From Gammaproteobacteria bacterium (GTDB taxonomy: Bacteria; Pseudomonadota; Gammaproteobacteria; Steroidobacterales; Steroidobacteraceae), in contig JANXZG010000125.1 in NCBI GenBank assembly GCA_025355645.1, forward strand, positions 1 to 40,599: a stretch of 40,599 nucleotides of DNA, written 5' to 3'. The position numbers and the translations under genes are program-made. How positions within the stretch are numbered: the stretch's first letter is position 1; each line of letters opens with the position of its first letter. Under the pieces are notes generated by a model. The model was not told the DNA's origin. It saw only the letters and a program-made list of their open reading frames with translations, and ran no database searches. Below, one piece after another: positions 1 through 8,557 of this stretch.

Positions 1-1313
1 ATGCAAAACGCCATGGTGGCGTCTTTGTGCTGCGAATCGAAGATACCGATATTGAGCGATCCACCCCGGAAGCCATCCAGCAAATCCTCGATGGTATGGA
101 ATGGGCGGGCCTGGTGCAGGACGAAGGCCCGTTTTACCAGACCCGGCGTTTCGATCGCTATAAAGAGGTCATTGACGAGCTACTCGCCAGTGGCCATGCC
201 TATCGCTGCTATTGCACGAAAGATGAACTAGAGAAGATGCGTGCCGATCAGCTGGCCCGCGGACAAAAGCCCCGGTATGACGGTCGCTGGCGCGATCGGC
301 ACGATGCGCCGGTTGGCCGGCCGTTTGTTGTGCGTTTCAAGAATCCCTTGGGGGGCGAAGTGGTGGTCCAGGACGTTGTCCATGAGCGTGTCGTTTTTCA
401 AAACTCCGAACTTGATGACTTAATCATTGCGCGCTCGGATGGTACCCCGACGTATAATTTCTGCGTGGTCGTTGACGACATGGACATGGAAATCACCCAT
501 GTCATTCGCGGTGATGATCATCTGAACAATACCCCGAGGCAGCAAAACATGCTCGTCGCGTTGGGCCGCAAGCCGCCGGTCTATGCACATCTTCCGATGA
601 TTTTAGGCGCAGACGGCGCCAAGCTGTCCAAGCGGCATGGGGCAGTCAGCGTGCTGCAGTACCGCGACGAAGGCTTTTTGCCGGAGGCCGTGCTCAACTA
701 CCTGGCGCGGTTAGGCTGGTCGCACGGCGACCAGGAAATCTTCTCGATCGATGAGATGGTGCGGTTGTTCGATATCGCTGACGTGAACAAATCAGCCTCC
801 GCCTTCAACTTTGAAAAACTTTCCTGGCTCAACCAGCAGCATATGATGCACGTGACGCCCGGTCGCATCGTGCCGGTATTGCGCTGGCACCTGGAGCGCG
901 ACGGCATCAGCACTAATGACGATGAACGGCTGGAGCAAATCGTGTTGTCCCAGCGCGAACGTGCCAAGACGGTGGCGGAGATGGCAGTAAACAGCCGATT
1001 CTTTTACAGGGCTCCGGCGGCCTATGACGAAAAGGCCGTGCGCAAGCACGTGACCAGCGAGATCATAGTTGTAATGGATGCGCTGCTGGAACAATTGAGC
1101 GCACTGGCGGATTGGTCGGCGCCTTCAATTCACGCCCTGATCGAGGCGCTCGCGACAACCCGCGGTTTTTCGTTGGGCAAGGTGGCGCAGCCCGTGCGCC
1201 TTGCGGTATGCGGCGGAACGATTTCACCGCCAATTGACGCCACCCTCTCGATTCTGGGTAAGACAGAGTCCCTTGCGCGCTTACAACGCGCCAAGGATGC
1301 CTGGAGTGCGTAG
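1..1313 (+). CDS. gltX: Glutamyl-tRNA synthetase, 5'-truncated by window edge
   Basis: Charges tRNA-Glu with glutamate in the cytoplasm (class I aaRS). The reading frame is open from base 3 to the TAG at 1311-1313, about 436 visible residues. It opens inside the conserved N-terminal Rossmann segment, just before the LRIEDTD motif, so roughly the first 30 residues including the HIGH-type signature lie outside the window. The KMSKS-equivalent is KLSKRHG at 621-641. The C-terminal anticodon-binding part is complete and ends with the family's GTISPPID-like segment. Any start codon inside the window would be an artefact of the truncation. tRNA-Ala and tRNA-Glu genes follow on the same strand; the latter is the enzyme's own substrate. 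Family assignment is secure. Confidence 0.97.
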   Translation, partial: AKRHGGVFVLRIEDTDIERSTPEAIQQILDGMEWAGLVQDEGPFYQTRRFDRYKEVIDELLASGHAYRCYCTKDELEKMRADQLARGQKPRYDGRWRDRHDAPVGRPFVVRFKNPLGGEVVVQDVVHERVVFQNSELDDLIIARSDGTPTYNFCVVVDDMDMEITHVIRGDDHLNNTPRQQNMLVALGRKPPVYAHLPMILGADGAKLSKRHGAVSVLQYRDEGFLPEAVLNYLARLGWSHGDQEIFSIDEMVRLFDIADVNKSASAFNFEKLSWLNQQHMMHVTPGRIVPVLRWHLERDGISTNDDERLEQIVLSQRERAKTVAEMAVNSRFFYRAPAAYDEKAVRKHVTSEIIVVMDALLEQLSALADWSAPSIHALIEALATTRGFSLGKVAQPVRLAVCGGTISPPIDATLSILGKTESLARLQRAKDAWSA

Positions 1314-1326
1314 CCCATTCATTTTC

Positions 1327-1355
1327 TTGACCAAATGCAGCGCCTCAGGTAACGT
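1327..1355 (+). promoter_or_regulatory. Candidate sigma70 promoter of the tRNA-Ala/tRNA-Glu pair
   Basis: TTGACC at 1327-1332 is followed after 17 nt by TAACGT at 1350-1355. A GC-rich discriminator (cccgcgcc) and the tRNA-Ala 5' end at 1371 come next. The -35 is good and the -10 poor. The GC-rich discriminator fits a stringently controlled stable-RNA promoter. This is inferred from position and sequence only. Confidence 0.4.
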
Positions 1356-1370
1356 CCCGCGCCTCCATGT

Positions 1371-1446
<76 letters not shown>

Positions 1447-1482
1447 GATTTAACGTCGTTTGATGATTGATGTTTAGCCTGC

Positions 1483-1558
1483 GTCCCCATCGTCTAGAGG
1501 CCTAGGACACCACCCTTTCACGGTGAGAACCGGGGTTCGAATCCCCGTGGGGACGCCA
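1483..1558 (+). tRNA. tRNA-Glu (anticodon TTC)
   Basis: A 76-nt cloverleaf. The acceptor stem GTCCCCA pairs with TGGGGAC, followed by G73 and an encoded CCA at 1556-1558. The anticodon loop CTTTCAC gives anticodon TTC. The D-arm (CGTCTAGAGGCCTAGGACA) and T-arm (GGGGTTCGAATCCCC) closely match gammaproteobacterial tRNA-Glu. A run of five T follows the 3' end (1560-1564), but I see no terminator hairpin beyond the tRNA itself. It is probably co-transcribed with tRNA-Ala. Confidence 0.97.
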
Positions 1559-1830
1559 CTTTTTGGTGTCAGAACAATATGTTACCGGCTTAATGGCTCC
1601 TCCAATCTTGCCGATCTCAGAATCCGCCGTTTTGATAGAGAAGTTGCTTAATCCATTACCGCATCGCCCGGGAATGCAGACAGAATTCTAGTATTAATAG
1701 CCGGATGGCCAGTGATCCCTCGCGCAACTAACGCGCCAGCCCGGCGAGTCTTAAGGGCCGGACCACCCTCGGCTGCAGCGCTACAACAAAGGGCTGTTAG
1801 GCGTCATGCGCGAGCCTTAAAGGCGATTCT
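1559..1830. other. Intergenic stretch, no gene recognised
   Basis: 272 bp between tRNA-Glu and the converging SnoaL-like gene. I find no credible reading frame, RNA gene or clear terminator. No repeat of the tRNA-Glu 3' end that would mark an integration site was noticed. Confidence 0.5.
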
Positions 1831-2214
1831 TTATCGCGGGACGAAGAACTCCGCGTAGCTTGCTATCTTGCCGTCGCGAATTTCTATGAGATCCACAAGC
1901 TCCGTGGCGACCGTGATTCCGGTGACCTTGGAATTTATCTTCACGCGCCAATGCGCGGTGGCCTTCGGCCACTCCACGACGAGCGACAGCAATTCATAAT
2001 CGCTTACGCGAAACACCTTGACCATCATGGATAGCCACGGCTTGAATGCGGCGAAGTCATCCTCGCGGATGCCAATTGGTTTATCGGCGCTCGCGCCCGC
2101 GATGCTGAATGTGCCCCGGTCTGCAAACAGGCTGCACATAGCGGCAAGATCGCCGCGCACGCGCGCGGCATGTAGTTCGTTGATGACGCGTTCTGCGAAG
2201 GCGCGCTCGGACAT
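1831..2214 (-). CDS. SnoaL-like / NTF2-like fold protein
   Basis: A 127-residue protein of the nuclear transport factor 2-like superfamily, whose members include SnoaL cyclases, ketosteroid isomerases and limonene-epoxide hydrolases. The evidence is length, an N-terminal helical region (FAERVINELHAARVRGDL), the CSLFADRGTFSIAG segment typical of the cone-shaped fold, and the closing DGKIASYAEFF motif. ATG at 2212-2214 is preceded by a GAGGGAGATT ribosome-binding site. It is the last gene of the minus-strand block, 14 nt after the esterase gene, so it is probably co-transcribed with the carrier-protein ligase. The superfamily is catalytically diverse and sequence alone does not give the substrate. 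A small isomerase, cyclase or hydratase role in the pathway is possible. Confidence 0.7.
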   Translation of the reverse strand: MSERAFAERVINELHAARVRGDLAAMCSLFADRGTFSIAGASADKPIGIREDDFAAFKPWLSMMVKVFRVSDYELLSLVVEWPKATAHWRVKINSKVTGITVATELVDLIEIRDGKIASYAEFFVPR

Positions 2215-2228
2215 GATCAGAATCTCCC

Positions 2229-3164
2229 TCAGGCTAAGGCTGCGCGGACTTCACTGCCAATCCCCTCAATTGCAACCCGCGCATACGGAATGACCCCTCC
2301 TAATCCATAGAAGAGGTGAATCATTCCAGGGTGACAAGTGTACGACAGGGCGCAACCGGTGTGCTCCAAACGTGAATAATATGCCGCGCCTTCATCGCGC
2401 AATGGGTCGTATTCCGCCGTGTGGATGATGGTCGGCGGCAGTAACACGAGATCTTCGGCGCGCAATGGAGAAATCCGTGCATCAGACGCATCCATGCCGG
2501 GCGGCAGACAATGTCGCAAATCGTGCGCGAGGGTCGCGGCATCGACCAGATAACCATTGGCGAATTCCCGGCGCGAGGCGCTGCTGCCACCGTAGTCCAG
2601 GATCGGGCAAATTAGCAGCTGCAACGCAAGCTTCTGGCTGTTGGCGAGTCCGAGGGCCTGACAGGCGGCAGCCACGAGTGTGCCACCGGCCGATTCGCCA
2701 CAGGCACCGAGCCTGGCGGGGTCAATGCCAAACTGCTCGGCGTTGTCAGCGACATAACTGATCGCGCACAGCGCGTCCTCCAGGGCAGCAGGGTAGGGGT
2801 GTTCTGGGGCTAGGCGGTATTGCACCGAGACGATGCGACAACCGCTGGCCGCACATAAGGCCCGCGCAAAGGCGTCATGGGTTGCGATGCTGCCAGCCAC
2901 CAGTCCGCCGCCGTGGAAATAGAGCAGCCCGGGAAGCAATGCGCTGGCGCTATTGACGGGTGCGTAGAGGCGGATCGGAATTTCATCGGAGGGGCCGGGC
3001 ACCGTTTTTTCTTCGACCGGACCGATATCAATCGCGGGGCCGGCGAGTTTCATCAATTCTGCGAGCGAGTGGCGCCGCTGCTCGACCGATACCTCTAGCG
3101 CATTGGGCGGGTTGCCTGCGGCCAATGCATCCAAAAACCGTTCGACGCGCGGCTCGAGTGGCAT
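2229..3164 (-). CDS. Alpha/beta hydrolase, family IV (HSL-like) esterase
   Basis: A 311-residue carboxylesterase of the hormone-sensitive-lipase group. The oxyanion-hole motif HGGG is at residues 84-87, the nucleophile Ser158 is in GESAGG (156-161), the acid is Asp253 in EYDPLRDEG, and the catalytic His283 is in MIHLFY. Other family marks are YRLAPEHPYPAAL (116-127) and a short N-terminal cap. There is no signal peptide, so it should be cytoplasmic. The gene begins 19 nt after the stop of the amino acid:carrier-protein ligase and runs into the SnoaL-like gene, consistent with one operon. It could hydrolyse an ester or thioester intermediate of the pathway; the substrate is not predictable. 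The triad makes the family call secure. Confidence 0.9.
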   Translation of the reverse strand: MPLEPRVERFLDALAAGNPPNALEVSVEQRRHSLAELMKLAGPAIDIGPVEEKTVPGPSDEIPIRLYAPVNSASALLPGLLYFHGGGLVAGSIATHDAFARALCAASGCRIVSVQYRLAPEHPYPAALEDALCAISYVADNAEQFGIDPARLGACGESAGGTLVAAACQALGLANSQKLALQLLICPILDYGGSSASRREFANGYLVDAATLAHDLRHCLPPGMDASDARISPLRAEDLVLLPPTIIHTAEYDPLRDEGAAYYSRLEHTGCALSYTCHPGMIHLFYGLGGVIPYARVAIEGIGSEVRAALA

Positions 3165-3183
3165 CCGGGGCCTATGGACTTGA

Positions 3184-4125
3184 TCAGAGCGCCAGGGCCT
3201 GACGGGTTGCCGCTGGCCAGCGCGTCACGTCGAGCCCATGCACGGCGAAAAGGGCCACCGACAGCCGATCGATGCCGAAAGCGACGCAGCTGGTATGCGC
3301 CTTCTCGCCCTGCTCATCGTGGATACTCCAGACATTGCCGAAGTGCTCGCGGTGGTAATTAAAACTCATGCAGGCCGTTGGGCTCGCCTTGGTATGATAC
3401 GGAATCAACATCTCGAATTTAAGCGCTTGCTGGCGCTGACTGACTGCCATGACCTGGCCAACCCGGCCAAAAAACGCGTCATTAGCGACCTCGATCGTGA
3501 AGGGCAGGCCCAAGTCATTGGCGATGACCGGGGCGCGGGCGATCCAGGCCTCGCGGAACTCGAGAATTGCCTGCGGCGAGCCGATGCGCACGAATTCGCG
3601 CATTCGGAACGATTGCAGCCGGTCGAGATTAAGCGAGGGCTCATGGCGGAACACATCCGCGTCGATGTCGAATAGCAAGCCTCCGGGGGGCAGCCTGCCG
3701 CCACGCGCGGCGACGATCGGGTATACGGGGTAGCAGGCCGCTGGCGAGAGCACGAGGTCCGAGGATGTCAAAGCAGCTGTCCAGTCCCCGCCGCTCTCGT
3801 GGCGGTCGGCGGCCGTGCGAATCGAGGCTTCCGTTCCGTGCAGTGCACAGACGCAGCCGAGTAGATTTGGAAAGCTCTTCAGATATCCAGACTTTTCCAG
3901 CTGCGCGCGACTCATGACCGGCGGAAAACGCATGACCTCCGCTGTGGGGTCACGCATGGCGGATATGTAGGCATCCAGCCGGTCGCGCACCGACAGATAC
4001 AGGGCGGTACGGGCATAGACGCCATACACACCCATCGGCACAAACAAGGCGGCGGAAATGTGCGCGAGCGGATCCTTCGCCGGCGGGGTGGCACCGGCGG
4101 CGGCTTTGTCTAGTGCGGTCGACAT
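3184..4125 (-). CDS. Amino acid--[acyl-carrier-protein] ligase (aaRS-like)
   Basis: A 313-residue protein matching the class II seryl-tRNA-synthetase-like ligases that load an amino acid on the phosphopantetheine arm of a dedicated carrier protein instead of on tRNA, as described for Bradyrhizobium and Agrobacterium. It consists of a catalytic core only, without a tRNA-binding arm. A motif-2-like segment FRMREFVRIG (173-182) and motif 3 FGIDRLSVAL (283-292) are visible. By analogy with the characterised enzymes (from memory), Cys131, Glu177 and Cys280 are candidate zinc ligands. Known members use glycine or alanine; specificity here cannot be read. The gene starts 3 nt after the acyl-CoA dehydrogenase-like stop. 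A stand-alone carrier protein is encoded divergently 1.4 kb away, the family's usual context. Confidence 0.9.
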   Translation of the reverse strand: MSTALDKAAAGATPPAKDPLAHISAALFVPMGVYGVYARTALYLSVRDRLDAYISAMRDPTAEVMRFPPVMSRAQLEKSGYLKSFPNLLGCVCALHGTEASIRTAADRHESGGDWTAALTSSDLVLSPAACYPVYPIVAARGGRLPPGGLLFDIDADVFRHEPSLNLDRLQSFRMREFVRIGSPQAILEFREAWIARAPVIANDLGLPFTIEVANDAFFGRVGQVMAVSQRQQALKFEMLIPYHTKASPTACMSFNYHREHFGNVWSIHDEQGEKAHTSCVAFGIDRLSVALFAVHGLDVTRWPAATRQALAL

Positions 4126-4128
4126 ACC

Positions 4129-5289
4129 TCAGCCCCCGATCGTAGCGGGCAGCGGCGTCATCAACGAGGTTGCGGCAAGATTTGCCATGATGCGGTCGTT
4201 GCTGATCATGATAGGTGCTGACAAGACGTCGCGCAGATGGCGGCCAATGCTGAACTCGGTGTCATTGCGAAAGCCGGACAGCCCACAGGCTCGCATGGAA
4301 CTCATGACCGTCGTTACGGCCAACTCCGAGACCTGCACCTTGGTCAATGTGATCATGGACTGGAACTCGAGCGATGCGATTGCTTTCTCGTCGGACATGA
4401 CGGCTTCATAACTGCGCATGGCCGAGGCGAGCACGCCTCGCAACGTACGCAGGCTTGAAACTGCCTGCGTGAAATGTGCCGCGCCCGGCGGGGTCTGCCC
4501 GTTGGAGCTGCGCATGGCATGGCGTATGAAGGCCTGCGCTTTGCCGGTGGCGACCGCGGCAATGCCCGCCCAGACCGAGCCCCACAGCAGGTGCGCGTGC
4601 GGCACCATGGTCTGGGCATGAATGCGTTCGTACGGCTCCGGCATGATCTGCGTTGCCGGTGCGCGCGCCCGCAGCGTGAATCCTTCGCTATGCGTGCCGC
4701 GCATGCCAAGTGTGTCCCAGGCCTGCAAACGCTCAAGCGTGTAATCCGACTTCAATAGCACGAGAAGGACCTGGTCGCTCCCTGCGGCATCCGCGGCGCG
4801 ACGCGCTGTGGTCACGATTCCATCCGCGTCAACGGCATAGGAGATGACCGTGGCTTTGCGCTCCAGCGTGACATGGTCGCCTTCATGCACGACCGCGGCC
4901 TCGCTCGAGCGAACATTGCCGCCGGCCTGGCCTTCGGTGGTCGAGGATGCCATCAGGAGCTGCTCGGTCGCGATCCGGCGAAGAATATTTTGCAAGGCCG
5001 CGTTGTCCTTCACATGCCGGACGATGCAGCCCATCTTGATCTGGTGCATCGCAAAGATCAGCCCCGTAGAGGAACAGGCCTGGCCCAAGGTGAAGCAAAC
5101 GTCGGCGATATCGGCGAGGCTTGCGCCTTCGCCACCCAGTGCTCTAGGCACCATGATGCCGAGCAATCGTTGCTTGCGAATTTCGGCAAACGCCTCGCTC
5201 GGGAAACGGGCGTCGGTATCGGCGGCCGGCGCATGCTTGCGCGCGACCTCGGCGGCGGCCTTGGCGCGCGCCATGAATTCATTGCTCAC
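4129..5289 (-). CDS. Acyl-CoA dehydrogenase-like flavoprotein
   Basis: Member of the FAD acyl-CoA dehydrogenase family, about 386 residues from the chosen start. The N-terminal helical domain contains RFPSEAFAEIRKQRLLGIMVP and GGEGASLADIADVC. The middle beta domain has LLMASSTTEGQAGGN and WDTLGMRGTHSEGF, and a C-terminal four-helix bundle follows. Relatives beside amino acid:carrier-protein ligases are thought to act on carrier-bound aminoacyl thioesters rather than CoA esters, as flavoenzymes of this family do on prolyl-S-PCP in pyrrole biosynthesis; that role is inference here. The start is uncertain: GTG at 5287-5289 has GGGG 5 nt upstream, ATG lies at 5272-5274, and the frame stays open to a GTG at 5346. 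It is first in the minus-strand operon. Confidence 0.85.
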   Translation of the reverse strand: MSNEFMARAKAAAEVARKHAPAADTDARFPSEAFAEIRKQRLLGIMVPRALGGEGASLADIADVCFTLGQACSSTGLIFAMHQIKMGCIVRHVKDNAALQNILRRIATEQLLMASSTTEGQAGGNVRSSEAAVVHEGDHVTLERKATVISYAVDADGIVTTARRAADAAGSDQVLLVLLKSDYTLERLQAWDTLGMRGTHSEGFTLRARAPATQIMPEPYERIHAQTMVPHAHLLWGSVWAGIAAVATGKAQAFIRHAMRSSNGQTPPGAAHFTQAVSSLRTLRGVLASAMRSYEAVMSDEKAIASLEFQSMITLTKVQVSELAVTTVMSSMRACGLSGFRNDTEFSIGRHLRDVLSAPIMISNDRIMANLAATSLMTPLPATIGG

Positions 5290-5498
5290 AATCACCCCGG
5301 ACAGAAAATTAGCTGGGAAAGCATTATGATGCTTGCCGAAAATCACGCATAGCCCTATCTTTCATTGATATTGTGACCGCAGTCAGTTTTTGGAACTATC
5401 TTTACCGGCGACCTGGAAAAACCCCCATAAGGCGCCTGTTCGGCCGTTCAATCTGGCACTGACCCCTCGGTGGGCGCAATGATGATCGCGAGTCAGAG

Positions 5499-5792
5499 AT
5501 GCTGGAGAGTCGACGAGTGGATTTCCCGAACGATGAACTGACCGGCCGGCTGATCACCTTGATTCAGCATCTGCTGGGCGCTGAAGCAAAGGTGCCCCAG
5601 CCGTTTCCCGTGGATCAGCAGTTGAGCGACATTGGCATCAGTTCGCTGAAGATGGTCAACCTGATGCTGTCGGTCGAGACCGCTTTCGACATCATGATTC
5701 CACAAGCGGACATCACGCCAGAGAACTTTCATTCAGTTGCGACGATACGAATCCTGGTAGAGCGCACATTGCAGGCGAAACCTGCGGCTTGA
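5499..5792 (+). CDS. Free-standing acyl/aminoacyl carrier protein
   Basis: A 97-residue acyl-carrier-like protein. The phosphopantetheine attachment motif is DIGISSLKM (44-52), with Ser49 as the probable modified serine and the usual following helix VNLMLSVETAF. It is the likely acceptor of the amino acid loaded by the aaRS-like ligase at 3184-4125, whose operon runs divergently. The 4'-phosphopantetheinyl transferase at 15958 could make the holo form. It ends 1 nt before the converging decarboxylase stop codon, so it appears to be monocistronic. A GTG at 5517 with GGAGAG upstream is an alternative start, giving 91 residues. The sequence differs from a fatty-acid AcpP, which would show DSLD. 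Confidence 0.9.
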   Translation: MLESRRVDFPNDELTGRLITLIQHLLGAEAKVPQPFPVDQQLSDIGISSLKMVNLMLSVETAFDIMIPQADITPENFHSVATIRILVERTLQAKPAA

Positions 5793-5793
5793 C

Positions 5794-7242
5794 TCAGCTG
5801 GGCGCGCTAAGGGCCTCTATCAGTTCCTCGATGTCAGCTGCGCTGGTCTCCCCGTGGGTCGCGCATATGCGCACGACGTCCCGCCCTTCGAACTGCGTTG
5901 GAGCGACCCATGCACGGCCCGAGGCAACCACGCGCTTAACCAGCGCGCGCACATCGCCGAGCGCTGCCGGCGGTACCATATCGAGGACCGCAAACGGCGA
6001 GTTGTTCGCGACCGTCCATCCCAGCGCCGAGAGCCGCTGGCGGATGAGCTCGGTCACTGCGCAACTCCGTTCAACATGCGCGCCAAGCCCTTCCCAGCCG
6101 GCGCTAGCCAGTTCGAGAAACAGGCGCAGGCCGATGAAGCGACGCGACCATTGCACGCTGTTCAGGTAAGGATCCACGCCGGCGAGGCTCGAGGGCATGA
6201 AGTTCGTCGAGCAATGAAAGGCCTGAGACAACAAGGGCGCATGGCGGGTCAGAAACATGGCGCATCCCATGGTCGTCGCCATCCACTTGTGCGCATCTAT
6301 CGTGACCGAATCGGCGTGCTCAATGCCGGCCAGCAGCGGCCGCAAGCGCGTTGATGCCAGCGCGGCGCCGCCCCAGGCCGCATCGACGTGGTACCACAGG
6401 CGCTCCTGCGCCGCGATGTCTGCGCAGGCCTGCAATGGATCAATCATTCCCGCGCCGGTCGTGCCGGCGGTGGCTACCACCATGACGGGTACGATGCCAG
6501 CAGTTCGATCGGCTGCAATCTTTGCGGCAAGCGCTTTGGGGCTGAGCCGGCCATTTCCGTCGGTGTCGATCAGGCGCAGCGCGTCTCGTCCAACGCCGGC
6601 CTGGTGTGCAATTTTGAGCCAGGCAATATGGCATTCGCGCGACGTGTAGAAGGCGACCGGACCCGAAAACGCCCGAATGCCGGCGGTGGCAAACTGAGCG
6701 TTCGCACCGGTCAGCGCGCACACCAGCGCGGTGTAGTTAGCTTCGGTTCCGCCAGTGGCAAAGTGCCCTCCGGCCTTATCGCCCGGCAGTCCGGCGCGAA
6801 TCCCGACCATGCGAATCACATGATTCTCGAGAGCAACCGGCACGGGCGATGAGCCGGAACTCGCGAGTTGCGGATTGAACGCACTGATAATGCGATCCGC
6901 GCACTGGGCTGGATAGCTCGGGCCTGGATTAAACAAACCAAAATAGCGTGGGTTGTTCATCTGTACGATGCCGTGCTCCAGGCGCTCAATCGTCCAGCGA
7001 AGCAACTCTTGAAGTGCCATCGGCTTATCGAACCCGAGCCCCGATAGTTCCTCGCGAAATGCAGCGATATCAATGGTGGGAGTAACCGGGCCAGCCTGAA
7101 CCCGAAGGGCGGCATCGAGCAGTTCCCGGGTCAGCCAATCATCAATCCGCCGGCGTTCGGAGGAAGGCGGGAACAGGGCCGCTACGGACTGAGGTATATC
7201 CCCAATGTCGGTTGCCACTTCCCTAGGCACTGACCGCGGCAT
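5794..7242 (-). CDS. Pyridoxal-phosphate-dependent amino acid decarboxylase
   Basis: Group II decarboxylase fold (aromatic-L-amino-acid / glutamate / diaminobutyrate decarboxylase family), about 482 residues. Visible marks are the phosphate-binding TGGTEAN, a His in CHIAW that stacks on PLP, the Asp in HVDAAWGG that contacts the pyridine nitrogen, and the Schiff-base lysine in TIDAHKWM (about residue 319). It removes the alpha-carboxylate of an amino acid; which one is not evident, and some relatives are aldehyde synthases. ATG at 7240-7242 overlaps the upstream sulfhydrylase gene by 20 nt. An ATG at 7273-7275 and a TTG at 7276-7278 are alternatives. The overlap suggests translational coupling with the C4/sulfur amino acid enzyme upstream. 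Confidence 0.88.
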   Translation of the reverse strand: MPRSVPREVATDIGDIPQSVAALFPPSSERRRIDDWLTRELLDAALRVQAGPVTPTIDIAAFREELSGLGFDKPMALQELLRWTIERLEHGIVQMNNPRYFGLFNPGPSYPAQCADRIISAFNPQLASSGSSPVPVALENHVIRMVGIRAGLPGDKAGGHFATGGTEANYTALVCALTGANAQFATAGIRAFSGPVAFYTSRECHIAWLKIAHQAGVGRDALRLIDTDGNGRLSPKALAAKIAADRTAGIVPVMVVATAGTTGAGMIDPLQACADIAAQERLWYHVDAAWGGAALASTRLRPLLAGIEHADSVTIDAHKWMATTMGCAMFLTRHAPLLSQAFHCSTNFMPSSLAGVDPYLNSVQWSRRFIGLRLFLELASAGWEGLGAHVERSCAVTELIRQRLSALGWTVANNSPFAVLDMVPPAALGDVRALVKRVVASGRAWVAPTQFEGRDVVRICATHGETSAADIEELIEALSAPS

Positions 7243-8503
7243 CCATGGCCTGGGACAAATCGTCCAGGATGTCATCAATGTGCTCGATCCCGATGCTCAG
7301 ACGTATCGTGCCGGGGCCGACACCCGCAGCCATCTGCTCGGAGGGCGTCATCTGGCGGTGTGTGGTCGAGGCCGGGTGACACGCCAAGGACTTGGCATCC
7401 CCAAGGTTTACCAGGCGCTTGAATAGCTTCAGCGCGTTGTAGAAGCGCATGCCGGCGGCCATGCCGCCGTGAATCTCGAACGTCATCAGCGAACAGGCCC
7501 GTCCGTCCAGGTATTTCTGTACCAGGTCGTAATAGGGACTGTCCGGGAAGCCGGCATAGTTCACCGATTCAATGCGCGCGTCCTTGCGCAGGAATTCGGC
7601 CACCTTGCGGGCGTTCTCGACGTGCCGGTCGAGCCGCACCGCCACCGTCTCGATGCCTTGCAATAGCAGGAACGCATTCATGGGCGCAAGCACCGCGCCC
7701 ATCGTGCGCTGGTACACGCTGCGGCAACGACCGATAAAAGCCGCCTTGCCGAAGTGATCGGTGTATACGAGCCCATGGTAGGACTCGTCCGGCTGGCAGA
7801 ACATAGGAAATCGCGCCGCGTGGTCCTGCCACGGGAACTCACCGCAATCGACGATGATGCCTCCCAGCGTCGTGCCATGCCCGCCCATGAACTTGGTCAG
7901 CGAGTGGATGATGATGTCAGCGCCATATTCCTTGGGACGCACCATCATCGGGGTGGGCACCGTATTGTCGACGATCAACGGAATATGGTGCCGGTGTGCC
8001 ACCTTGGCCATGGCCTCCAAATCACAGACGTTGCCGGCCGGATTGCCGACGGTTTCGCAAAACAGTGCGCGCGTATTCTCATCAATCAGGTATTCCATGT
8101 CCGCCGGCCGGTCGGACGTCGCAAAGCGGACCTTGACGCCCTGACGCGGCAGGATGTGCGCGAACAGGGTGTAGGTGGTGCCGTAAAGCTGTGGCACCGA
8201 GACGATATTGCGGCCGATCTCGGTGACACTCGCGGCCGCGTAGTAAAGTGCAGTCTGGCCCGATGCCACGCTGAGCGCGCCGACCCCGCCCTCGAGCTGG
8301 CTGACCCGATCCTCGAGTATCGCGCAGGTGGGATTGCTGATGCGCGTATAGCGAAAACCCTCCACCTCGAGATTGAACAATGCCGCGCCGTGTTCGGCGC
8401 TGTCGAAGGAATAGGCGGCCGTTTGATAAATTGGCACGGCCACCGCCTTGGTAGCGGGATCAGCGTCGAAACCGCCATGAATTGCGATCGTTTCTCGTTT
8501 CAT
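7223..8503 (-). CDS. O-acetylhomoserine sulfhydrylase-type PLP enzyme
   Basis: A 426-residue Cys/Met-metabolism PLP enzyme, closest by eye to O-acetyl-L-homoserine aminocarboxypropyltransferase (MetY), which swaps the acetyl group of O-acetylhomoserine for sulfide or another nucleophile. Features are the N-terminal AIHGGFDADP and AVPIYQTAAYSF, the substrate-phosphate region YTRISNPT, the PLP lysine K204 in SLTKFMGGHGT, and the C-terminal LGDAKSLACHPASTTH and RLSIGIEHIDDI. ATG at 8501-8503 gives a normal family N-terminus; the longer open frame to 8752 would run into the divergent ligase gene and is rejected. It is co-directional and overlapping with the decarboxylase gene. It may serve ordinary methionine synthesis or build a non-standard amino acid for the neighbouring pathway; the second option is inference. 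Confidence 0.9.
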   Translation of the reverse strand: MKRETIAIHGGFDADPATKAVAVPIYQTAAYSFDSAEHGAALFNLEVEGFRYTRISNPTCAILEDRVSQLEGGVGALSVASGQTALYYAAASVTEIGRNIVSVPQLYGTTYTLFAHILPRQGVKVRFATSDRPADMEYLIDENTRALFCETVGNPAGNVCDLEAMAKVAHRHHIPLIVDNTVPTPMMVRPKEYGADIIIHSLTKFMGGHGTTLGGIIVDCGEFPWQDHAARFPMFCQPDESYHGLVYTDHFGKAAFIGRCRSVYQRTMGAVLAPMNAFLLLQGIETVAVRLDRHVENARKVAEFLRKDARIESVNYAGFPDSPYYDLVQKYLDGRACSLMTFEIHGGMAAGMRFYNALKLFKRLVNLGDAKSLACHPASTTHRQMTPSEQMAAGVGPGTIRLSIGIEHIDDILDDLSQAMDAAVSA

Positions 8504-8557
8504 AATGTGAAATTCTAACTCGAACGGCCGTAATCGGCGTGGTACGGTTCGCAATTC

